NCBI RefSeq assembly: GCF_028502605.1
Contig: NC_079235.1
Coordinates: 4,340,001-4,404,000, forward strand
DNA length: 64,000 nucleotides
Reading direction: 5' to 3'
Source of the DNA: Trichoderma breve
Lineage: Eukaryota > Ascomycota > Sordariomycetes > Hypocreales > Hypocreaceae
Position numbers and translations under genes: made by a program. Of this stretch, positions 55,421-64,000 are shown piece after piece (the first letter of the stretch is position 1; every line of letters begins with the position of its first letter). The notes below the pieces were generated by a model. That model was not told the origin of the DNA, ran no database searches, and worked only from the letters and a program-made list of their open reading frames with translations.

Positions 55421-57350
55421 CTGTGTGAAGAGTGTGTCCTAGCAGCGTATTGAATGTGAGCGTTGTAGAAAGAGCGTTGGATAGGGAGTAAACATGGGCA
55501 GGACTGGGATTATATAGCAAATCGTAAACAAAACAACGTTTTGGAATCGAGATCGAAAATGAAAAGGAAAACTCAATATGCTTGTTTACTATGTGATCAG
55601 TGAACGTTGAATAGAGTGGCTTTTGGCTGGCCTCAGCGTCGTCATGGTATTCCAAAGTTAAAGGCACGATTCGGAGACCGTCTGTGGTTGATGCGTTAGA
55701 TATGGATGAAAAGTAAATACAGAAAGTAAATACAGAAAGGGTAATTTGGTTTCAGAAAGCTTTACTTTTGGGCAGTTTTCCCTACCATTATCTCCACCGT
55801 ACTGGCAACAATACGAAAATAGAGAGATATTGTATCTACGGCTACTGGCTAAAGACACCAAAAGACACAGAGGGAACTGCAATATATTACGATGGATGTG
55901 CAATAGAGATAATTCTACTCGTGGGCTTCTCACTATCAAATGCCTATTACATGTACTTGCTTCTGGAAGGGGGGGGATCGAGGAGGAGAAAAGTTTCATT
56001 GGAGGGTGTATCGGCGGCCGGGGAGCTACGATCTGGCTGTGATACACTTTCAGAGTCACAGATATTAGCCTCTAGAAACCTCTAGAAGTGCAAGAAAAAG
56101 ATCCCCTAGGCGTATCTCGATTCTTCCAAGTGCTGCGTAATGGGGGCTGTTGATGGGACAACGACTGGGTTTGAGGGTCAATCTCGATCTGCTAGAGATA
56201 TAGCCACACAGGAAATCTCAAACTCACATTTCAATGTTTACATGGTATTTGTATAGATAAGAAACACGTAAACCTCGCCAAGCCTCTGCGAGATATGAAC
56301 CATGATGGAACACCTCTCATTACGAGTACAAAAACGAGGGGACTTTACAAACATAGGCTATACGATTTCGAGCGTTTCAAGAAATATTCATGATGCCCAT
56401 GTACACAAACATGGCTCAATTAATCTATTGCCATTATCTCCATTGTATAAACATTTCTTTGCATATCGAGGCAAATAACTTGGTGGTATGGATTTCCGAC
56501 TTTTCCCGTTGTTATCAGTCTGGCGGCATTGGAACTACCCAAGTCGCCAGCCTACTAATTGAAAAAGTGCTTTTACAGTGCAGAAATATCGGCTCTAGTA
56601 CTATCATTCGAGTGGCATACATTTGTGGGCGTAGTTTCGTACCTCCCATACTCGACAAGATCTGCTGTGCACGGCCACGTATCTCAACCTTACGAGATCG
56701 CACAACATACTCTAATGCTGGCTGACCAAACCTTCTTCATTATGCCTCACTCTCCATCTAAAATTAGTTCCATTGCTAGCGATCTAGATTTGCTGTTCTG
56801 CCGCAGGAGAGCATTTCGTGATACTCCAATGCAGTCAGTTTAGGATTGTTTTAATCTTGGCCGCCACCACCGCGTCCATTTGGGCGTCCTTGTGAATATC
56901 TGCTTGTCTTGTTTCGCCTCAATTATAATCACCTTTGTATAATTCATGTACGATGCTGATATTGGTACGCAATTGATGTATTGTAAGCGTTATTCTAGTA
57001 CTTGAAAGCTGTATTTGCTGCCCGGCTTCGTCGTTCTGGCGGTTGCCGAGTTATTGTCGTTGAGAGCATGACTAATTTAGACACCGTTTTCTGTCTTTCC
57101 CCGGTTTCTCTTATCAAAGTTCAGCCCTATCCTAGCCAGCAGCACATTTATCTGTCTTTGCACCGACTTGATGAATACATGAGTAGGTACCTGGGAACTG
57201 TAAACTCATTTGAGTATTTCCCAGTTGGGAGTACCAGGTTGCCCTCTAGCCAATGAGAGAAAGGAGGGAATCTAGGGAAGTGGCGCTCCTCAAAGTTACT
57301 AGGTACTTGAGAGGAGCCTCTCATGGGTACTTATAAATTCTCTCGGAGGA

Positions 57351-57370
57351 GGGGCGTAATCATACGCCCC
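57351..57370. repeat. Perfect 8-bp hairpin
   Basis: GGGGCGTA, loop ATCA, then TACGCCCC. A second near-perfect hairpin (TGAGAGG-AG-CCTCTCA) lies just upstream near 57308-57323. Both abut the degenerate tandem array. Confidence 0.75.
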
Positions 57371-57386
57371 CTGATACGGCGACAAA

Positions 57387-57563
57387 GATTGGAAATCTCT
57401 ATAGCAACAGAAGATGGAGGCTTCTATAATGTTAAAGATTAGAGATTTCCACAGCAACAGAAGATGGAGATTTCCATAGTGATAGGGGCTGGAAACTTAC
57501 ATGGTAACGGAAATTGGAGACTTTCGACTGTAGTAAAAGCTGGACATTTCTAGGATGTTCCAT
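57387..57563 (+). repeat. Degenerate 25-26 bp tandem array, seven units
   Basis: Units start at about 57387, 57413, 57437, 57463, 57488, 57513 and 57539. Lengths are 26, 24, 26, 25, 25, 26 and about 25. The shared pattern is G(A/C)T-GGA-ATTTC-ATAG-AACAGAA. Units 1 and 3 are closest and share ATTTCCACAGCAACAGAA-like ends. I see no continuous ORF through it. Confidence 0.8.
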
Positions 57564-58178
57564 GAGCAGCATATATGTGACGTAGATGGGCAGAGAAGCT
57601 TGAGTATGAATCGGTTCTCATGCAATCTAATAGCCCTATTCATCACCTGACTGTTTCCTTCCATGAGATCGACGCGGTGATTGACGCTGGTATACCAAGC
57701 AAATTCCATGATATGGCTTTACATTGTGTATCGATGCCGTTTCCCACTATTCTACTTTGGTATCTCGTCATTTGAACTAGATTGAGGTTTTATGATAGGT
57801 TTACTTCCTTAATCTGTCCCTGGAGTATCTGCTTCTGTTACTAAAACCTGTTGCCATCACTCTATGTTCCTTTCTTCTAGTATATGCTACATCCTTTTAG
57901 TATATGTCACTATCAAACTTGGAGCGCTAAATGCCTTTATTTCTCTACATACACGACAATTTCTCTTCATTTGGTGACGTTTTTTGAACTCCATGCCTCT
58001 AATATTGGATGCTGTCTCTGTCAGCTGGCAGCAGCTGGCACATCACATCACAGTGTTAATACTCACTCAGAAAACATCCTCGCACGGAGAGCGATAAGAA
58101 CTTCATCCCACCACGATAGCGCGGCACAGCTTCGACATCATCCCCCACCTCATCCTCGATCGCATTACATTTCTCGCC

Positions 58179-58963
58179 ATGGCCGTCGAAACGATAGAGC
58201 TCGAGCATGTGCCGGCGTCGTACCGAGTCTACCTCGCCCTCTTCCGCAATGTGAAAAACGCCGCCTTTTTGCACCAGCAGCTCCTCGCGCGCAACGCCGA
58301 GTTCGAATATGCCTTTATCGACGCTTCGACGGTATGTTGGAACTGAATGCTGCTGTACATCTCGCTGCAGATCAGTCAAGAACTCAGAATGACTGAGCAA
58401 GGTGCTTTTTTAGCTCATTGCTGACTGTTTTGCCCTCGCAGATTGTCTCGCGCGTCCACCTCCTGTCGGCCGTCTTCAAGGCAGTCAACGGCTCAGTCAC
58501 CGGAGCCCTTAAAACACCAAACGTCCATTCAGAAACAGTCGTATCACTAAGCTCCTCAAATAACGTGAGTCTCATACACCTCACCATCACAAATAGAAAC
58601 TACACCAAAGATACTCTGCAGAGAACTAATCACTTGCGTTTCTAGATTGCCGACGCATATCGACGCTTCGGCGTTTCGCCCTCCACCACAGACCTCTTCG
58701 TCGTCAAGATTGTTTTCCCCACCGATATCAACCCCGAGCCTGCATCCGCAGAGGCCATTTCGAAGCACCTCACGGATAATGTTGAGGGAGATGCCGTGCC
58801 CGCTACAGACGACACCATCGAGACGATTACAGACGTTCGCGCAGTTCGCAAAAGCTATAAGCTCAACGGTCTGGCGTGGTTGGACGGTATCAAGGACGAG
58901 CTGGTGAAGCGCAAAGAGATTGAGAGGCTTGTTCTTGGGGGCATGGCTCTGCGGGGAGTATGA
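58179..58963 (+). CDS. CGI121: KEOPS/EKC complex subunit Cgi121
   Basis: Three exons, 58179-58331, 58442-58564 and 58646-58963, all in phase 0, give 197 residues. Introns are 110 and 81 bases (GTATGT and GTGAGT donors). The N-terminus, VPASYRVYLALFRNVKNAAF, is the typical Cgi121 opening. Exon 2 encodes the conserved NVHSETVVSLSSSNNIADA (reading into exon 3), then RRFGVSPSTTDLFVVKI, matching TPRKB/Cgi121 throughout. Cgi121 binds the Bud32 kinase in the KEOPS complex, which makes the t6A modification at position 37 of ANN-decoding tRNAs and also affects telomeres in yeast. It binds the tRNA 3' end in archaea. The length fits the family. An insertion of about 20 acidic residues (NVEGDAVPATDDTIET) before the last helices is the only deviation. 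Convergent with the proline dehydrogenase gene. Confidence 0.93.
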
Positions 58964-59378
58964 AGGAAGAGGATATTTGGATATGATGTGGCTAGAGGTC
59001 GTAAGCAACAGTTCGGCTTCATATGTGCATGTTGTCATGCTTAAGAAAAGTACAAAAGGAGGGAAGAAACAGAGGCACGTCAAAGACGCAAGATGCGTCA
59101 GGATTCATTTTGGGTGAACCAGTAAGTTGAATATTCTGTAAATTTCCAGTCTCTCTCGCCGGCTATTCACGTTCAATGCTAGATACTCTAATAACCGTTT
59201 CTATCAACAATTTCGCAAAAATAAACTTGCCAAACTCCAAACCGTGCAATGTCGCAGGTATCGAAAAAACCGGCCTTGGCCAGTTACTTGTTCACATCCA
59301 CAGATGTAAACCCACACAATTCTCTTTCTTTCCCTTCTCCCTTCTACCCTTCTCCTCATTATCTTATTACTTCTTAAT
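58964..59378. other. Convergent 3' intergenic region
   Basis: 415 bases between the Cgi121 and proline dehydrogenase stops. A CT-rich stretch (59319-59365) is the only obvious element; on the minus strand it is the A/G-rich end of the dehydrogenase transcript. No supported ORF. Confidence 0.5.
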
Positions 59379-60979
59379 TTAGGCCATGCCGACCGCAGTC
59401 TTGCATCGCCTAACCAGCTCAGCCCACATGGCATCTCTTCCATTTCTCGTTCGCTGAACGGCGTCCTTGTTCTCTTGAGCGCGGCGCAGGAGATACTTCA
59501 TGCACTCTCCAGTGGTGCCCCAGACAAGATACTTGTAAACGGGCAGCGGCCGAGCGTTGGCATTGTCCTTTTGGGCTGACTGGCTGGCCTCGACAAGCTC
59601 GCAGCTCACCTCGTCCGCCATGCCCTGGAGCTGGGCGAATGCAATGTCCGACTTGGCGCCGCCAGCATCGCAAATGGCTCTGGCACGGCGAACAGATTCG
59701 ACGTTGTGAGTTGCGAGGACGATGTGAGCGTTGGGAAACTCGCCCTGGCCCTGAACGGTAGCAGACCATTGTCTAGTCAAGACGCTGGCGGCGATGCTGT
59801 TGTAGCAGGCGTCTGTATCCTCCTTGGTGTCGTGGAAGCACTCTCGCGGATCCGAGCCGAGGTATGCGCCGCGCACCAGCTTGATGCCGAGGGTGAAGCC
59901 CTCTTTTTGCGCAGCGGCCAGGTGCCGTGATACCACGGCAGGGCAGTTCTTCTTGTATGCCTGGTATGTACCATAGATGGTGGCGGTGTCTGGAGAGTCG
60001 TTGTACTTGCGAGCGAATTGCATAGTCCAGTCGTCGATGCCGTCTTGCAGCATGTCCTGTTCGGCGTCGAAGAGGAGGCGCACCCCGCGGTCACGAGCGA
60101 GCTGGCAGATGGCGTCAATGGATTCACTGAGATGCTGAGAAGGCGGAAGTCCGTTCTTGAGCTGGTTGAGGGCTAGGCTGCCAGCACCGGTGAATCTAGA
60201 TGATGATTAGCACATATTCTTCATTAAGAGACAAGTTACAGGGAGATCAAAACTTACTTGAGTGCAACAAAATCACCAGGATCGGCCAATCGAACCGTCT
60301 CCAAGGTACCATCTCTCCAAGGGTTGATCTCCCTCTCGATGTCGCGTGCCGATTCCTGGCCCAGATTGGCAATGGTCAACTCCTTGGCATCGGACTTTTC
60401 CAAGACAACTTCCTTGGCATAGCCCAGGATGACGCCAGTGAAGCCAATGTTCTTCAACCGGCCAACCGTTTGCCGCACCTCGACCGCATTCTCACCAGCG
60501 CAGAATTGGGCGTAAAAGGACTTTTTCAAGAAGAACCGCAGAAGGGGGTTTCTATCGGGGTTCAGGATAGGGGACTGGGCGTGAGCCAGCGCCACCATGA
60601 TGCGCAGCGAGGGCGGCAGAAGAATGGGAGAAGAGGAGACCACTGTCGTTGCCAGCGAGCGGAGAATCATGCTGAGCGGCAAGACTGAGAGCGGCGCTCT
60701 GTTTGCTTCCATGGTTGGCGGTGCTACAGGCGGCATGGATCCCGGTAGGTCAGCCACTGTCGACGTGCGCTTCTCGGAGGAGTGTATGCTGCGGCGCTGT
60801 TTCCGCGAGTTGAGGCTGACGGAGCTTTGTGTGGCGAGAAGCCGTGATGACGAGCATGATGATGCTGATGATGAAGTTCGGAGATGAGAGATGAGTAAAG
60901 GCGAGGAAAGGGGAGTCCGGGAGCCGGGCAGGCGCATTGCCTGTCGACCTGGGACGGAAAGCATCTTTTGGCTGAGCAA
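59379..60979 (-). CDS. Mitochondrial proline dehydrogenase (proline oxidase)
   Basis: Two exons, 60979-60258 and 60195-59379, are split by a 62-base intron (GTAAGT donor, CTAG acceptor). The join reads VALKFTGAGSLALNQL and gives 512 residues. The N-terminal 70 residues are Arg/Ser-rich without acids until KRTSTVADL, a mitochondrial targeting sequence. The FAD-binding PRODH barrel follows: RLLFDAEQDMLQDGIDDW, LGIKLVRGAYLGSDPRE, HIVLATHN, FAQLQGMADEVSCEL and the substrate-binding MKYLLRRAQENKDAVQR. It oxidises proline to pyrroline-5-carboxylate, passing electrons to ubiquinone, the first step of proline catabolism; it is yeast Put1-like. All motifs look intact. In fungi this gene is usually proline-induced and nitrogen-repressed, but its 1.9 kb upstream region was not dissected here. 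No cluster with other proline genes is seen. Confidence 0.93.
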
Positions 60980-62842
60980 CGCAGAAAACAGACGAGGTTG
61001 ATGCTGCGAGTGTAGGTACTATAGGTGAATGATGATGGAATTACAATGGATGGATTGAGTTCTGATGGAGTTGTATCAGATCTTGGTGAGATCAGACCGG
61101 ATTTTGTGTAAGACGAGTAGCGCGACACAAGAGACGAGGTGGCGTTCACTAGGTATCTACCCGTGTGGCTTGTAAAAGCGATTGAAGCCGAGTATCAGAT
61201 AAATGAGACGATACGTAAATCAAAAGTCGATGATGGGGAGGTTATCGTGCAAAGGGTCTATAGGTAGATATAGGGGAGGGAATGTGGGAAGATGGCGAAG
61301 AGGGTTTGGTCTTAGGGGGGAAGAGAATGGGATTTATTAATGTTTCTATCAGGACAGGCACACAAAAGGGACGCTATCTAGGAGCCACCCGGCAGCTACG
61401 GAGGGCCGAAGAGAGGCGAGATCTAAAATGTTCAGGGACCACAAGAGATGGGAAGATGGGATGCGATTACGATTAGAGAATCAAACGCTCCGTTGCCGGT
61501 GCTGCCACCATTCGCAGAGTCCAGATTGCCCAGGAAGTACTACGTCCTACAAAATGTGTGGACATGTACAAGATAATGCATGGAAGCATGGTCATGGACC
61601 CAAGCGAACCGGGGGTGTGGCTCTTTGGCTGCTTCTCCGCAAAACTCCGTATCAGGCCGCTCGCTGCAAGAGAAGAGCAGAGAGGGGCACAAGCTGGAAT
61701 GTGTCCAGCCCATTGGAATCTGGAGATTTTGTTGGCTGCAAACTCTGGGCTGTTTGATTATACGCGAGCAACCCAATTGATAAGCTGGGCAGTGTACTTT
61801 TTGGAGAAAGAGAGGGGCGATAATGGCATCACGTGGCGCCCCTCATTGGGGGATTTTTGGAGGTGCAGCCGAGAGTAGCCGCGGGCTAGGGATTTTGGAG
61901 CTAACTGTAGATTACGATGACACTAGGAAAATAATTGCCTGCACTGGGGTTGGCTCATAAGGTATTATCGCCAGTTTGTATATGGACGGACGGGAGGCGA
62001 GGAGGATGCCCTGGTCTGGGCAAATGACATTGAAAGACAAGTGGTTCGTTTAATTCAAGCAGTTTGGTGTTTTGGAACCCCCACGCCGATGCTAAACCCC
62101 CGGCTTGCTTCGTCTTGTTGCATCCCATCCATCTGGGCTGGGTTCTACAGAGTACATACAGCTGAAAGCTCCGATACGGCGCTCTCGTCATGTGCATCAT
62201 GAGGGCATGCAAGCCATTGTCAGGTGAACTCGCGTTGTATTATTGACTATGCATGAATCGAGGGCTGCGTCCAATCGCCAATTGCCGCCCTCTCGCCCCT
62301 CTTCTTCTTCAATGATATCATGAGATGATGCCTCTGTGCTTTTTCTCATGCAGGCGAGAATAGCGCGCGTCATGTTAGTGCGCGAGAGAAGATGCGCCAG
62401 TGTATATACATAGGTACTCGTACATACAAGAGTGTGAAATCTCCTCTTTTCCTCTTGTCTTTCTTCTTCTTCCAATTTGTTTCCATTCATCCATTCATCC
62501 ATTCTGTAATAGCTCGCTCGCTGTACGTAGTCGTATTACATTGGAATAAGTGAGGCCCGACTGGAAGCGTTCGTCAAGCTGAGCTTACATGTGACCGTGG
62601 GGGAAACTTGGCCCGTCTGCCCGGAGCATGCGGCTCCGTCTTCTCCTGTCGTCTCTTGTTTGCTCATCTTTTCCCCCTTTCCCTCTTTACTTGATCCGGG
62701 GCATTGGTATCACGTCAACGTCCAAGTGGTGCTTCGTGCTCCGTTGGTTGCCGATACGCCCAGAGGAAACGAAATGAGGCCATCTCCACTGCTGAATTGC
62801 AAACGAAAGCGGCTGCTTACGGCGCTGGGTTGCCTCTAGACT
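60980..62842. other. Intergenic, proline dehydrogenase promoter
   Basis: 1.9 kb between two minus-strand genes, no supported ORF. It probably combines the dehydrogenase promoter with the 3' untranslated region of the Tim-like gene. Small CATTCAT repeats occur near 62484-62505. Confidence 0.4.
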
Positions 62843-63799
62843 CTAGACGTCGTCGCCTTCTCGTGACCCAGCGCCAGAGCCAAACCGACGTCGGATCATC
62901 TCCACATACCCAATCGGTCTGCCGCGGGCTAAGCCCACCAGATCCTGGACACCTCCGTAGGCCAGGCCAAAGACCAGCCCGTACTTTGCGGTGCGCGCGG
63001 CGGTGGAAAGCGAGAATCGATCTGTAAGCCCAGTGCCGGCCGAAGATCGGCTTTCTGTTAGCTAATGGTTCCCACCGTCCTGATATTTTCTTGCCTGTTT
63101 GGGGGACTCTCGCCATCTTGATCCGACACTTGCCAGTAGGGGCGTGGGGAAGCAAAAGAGAGAGTGACAGGCACAAGCTCAAAGCCGGTGAAAGCCAGAC
63201 CTGGCTAGCCTGGTTCCCTTCACCTTTTTTGGACAAAGGGCAAAAATGATGAAGAATTTGCGAAGAGCCAAGAAAAGCAAAACAGAAAAAATTGAATAAT
63301 AAAAATAATAAAAATAGACGAAACAGTGATATGAAAATGAAATCAACTCACGCCAGAGCGAAAATGCTCCTGCGACGGTAAGCGTCGCCACCACCGTCGA
63401 AAACATGTCGCTGCTCCCCCGATAGCGGTCCACGGTGCTCTCCAAGGACAAGGCCAGCAGGCTCCAGAAGCCCGTTTTGAAGCCCATGCGGAAGCCCTCC
63501 TGGATGCCGCCCTTCATGGCGTGGTAGTTCTTGGACTTGTGATACAGGTACCAGCCCGCCGTCGTGTCGGGCATCTTGTGCGCGTGCTCAGCCCGGAAGC
63601 GCAGCTGCGCCATCTGGCCTCCCTGAACCGCCCCGAGTGAGGCTCCCACCATGCTGGCGGCCACGGAGCCGAACAGCAGCCGGGTGGGAGTCATGATGGC
63701 CAGTCGGGGATGCGAGTCGGCTGGGAAGACGGGCTGGTGAACGGGGTCCGAGCGAGGCGCACTGAGGAACAGCCCATCGCTGCTTGAGGTTCTCGTCAT
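62843..63799 (-). CDS. Tim17/Tim22-family-like mitochondrial membrane protein
   Basis: Two exons, 63799-63352 and 63021-62843, are split by a long 330-base intron (GTGAGT donor, CTTACAG acceptor). The join reads AFSLWHRFSLSTAARTAKYG and gives 208 residues. Four weakly hydrophobic, Gly/Ala-rich segments (FGSVAASMVGASLGAVQGG; GGIQEGFRMGFKTGFW; VVATLTVAGAFSLW; YGLVFGLAYGGVQDL) resemble the four-helix Tim17/22/23/Pmp24 fold with its GxxxG-like contacts, as in TIMMDC1. The end RRRFGSGAG is basic. It likely sits in the mitochondrial inner membrane and may be an import or complex I assembly factor. The start at 63799 keeps the segment HQPVFPADSHPR; the alternative Met36 (63694) would drop it. If 63799 is right, its ATG overlaps the stop of the upstream ORF. 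Confidence 0.8.
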
Positions 63800-64000
63800 G
63801 ATGGTCCTAGAGCTGGATCTGGAGCTGGATCTTGGGAGTCGTTGTACTCGTAGTTTGCGAGCAAAGCCCGTTCCCCAGGCGCAAAAAGGACCTCTGTGAA
63901 TATTCGGGTATCCTTTCCGTAGAATTGCTGGATCTGATTGGCTACAGTGGCTGCATCTTGTTGCTCAATCTCATATGGATCTATGGTGCTCACGAAGCTA
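63796..64000 (-). CDS. 3' end of an unknown ORF, cut by the window edge
   Basis: The minus-strand frame is open from the window edge to a stop at 63798-63796, at least 67 codons. It includes VSTIDPYEIEQQDAATVANQ and FAPGERALLANYEY and ends in an Asp/Pro/Ala-rich tail coded by a 12-base near-repeat (gatccagctcca). No domain is recognised. The texture is protein-like (balanced acidic and hydrophobic residues), unlike the false ORFs of this window. It could be the last exon of a gene, or a leader ORF of the Tim-like gene. Only sequence beyond 64000 or transcripts can decide. Confidence 0.4.
   Translation of the reverse strand, partial: SFVSTIDPYEIEQQDAATVANQIQQFYGKDTRIFTEVLFAPGERALLANYEYNDSQDPAPDPALGPS

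Larger units (their letters stand above)
55238..58178. other. Intergenic stretch with several repeats
   Basis: 2.9 kb without a supported gene. It contains the GT/GA microsatellite in the Zn2Cys6 gene leader or promoter, hairpins and a degenerate tandem array at 57.3-57.6 kb, and many short ORFs without motifs. The region between 56.0 and 57.9 kb is AT-rich. Confidence 0.45.

Noticed and set aside
55215..55667. 150-codon minus-strand ORF with Ser-His-Thr-His-Thr runs
   Set aside because: Generated by the GT/GA microsatellite and overlaps the Zn2Cys6 leader.

Overview
The window is nuclear DNA of a filamentous ascomycete. It is most like a Sordariomycete of the Hypocreales, but I cannot name the genus. 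The grounds are short introns of about 55 to 110 bases with GTAAGT/GTATGT-type donors and CAG/TAG acceptors, single-gene transcription units, a fused CYP505 P450-reductase, a Zn2Cys6 protein, an ARB_00930-type beta-lactamase-like secreted protein and a Ran1-type kinase. I support 17 protein-coding genes, one of them cut by the right edge, and one weak small ORF. I saw no rRNA, convincing tRNA, CRISPR array or intact transposon.

Left part (1-25.5 kb): this is gene-poor. It holds a small secreted double-psi beta-barrel protein (minus), a GNAT acetyltransferase (plus), an 8.7 kb stretch without a convincing gene, a Ran1/Ksp1-like kinase with a long Gln/Pro-rich tail (minus), and a 10.3 kb stretch without a convincing gene. 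The last 3 kb or so of that stretch are AT-rich and broken in all frames.

Middle (25.5-45.2 kb): this looks like an accessory or metabolic region. It contains a membrane-anchored sulfotransferase-like protein, an MFS transporter, an ADP-ribosylglycohydrolase, an RRM protein, a secreted beta-lactamase-like serine hydrolase, and a self-sufficient CYP505 monooxygenase. The hydrolase and the CYP505 are divergent across 1.6 kb. A shared pathway for these genes is inference only.

Right part (45.7-64 kb): this is denser and more housekeeping. It contains a 13-core AT-hook protein with an expanding 37-residue repeat, a class I SAM methyltransferase, a two-exon AAA+ ATPase, a Zn2Cys6 protein with its zinc cluster near the C-terminus, the KEOPS subunit Cgi121, mitochondrial proline dehydrogenase, a Tim17/Tim22-family-like membrane protein, and the 3' end of an unknown ORF whose stop overlaps the start of that last gene.

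Exon borders were worked out by hand from splice signals, reading frame and family continuity. No search or computation was run, so family names rest on motifs I could read. The strongest leads for follow-up are the 25-26 bp degenerate tandem array beside hairpins near 57.4 kb, the 111-bp repeats in the AT-hook gene, the TATA-like element lying inside the first codons of the CYP505 ORF, the stop/start overlap at 63.8 kb, the recurring TACTCCGTA motif, and the two large gene-free stretches.
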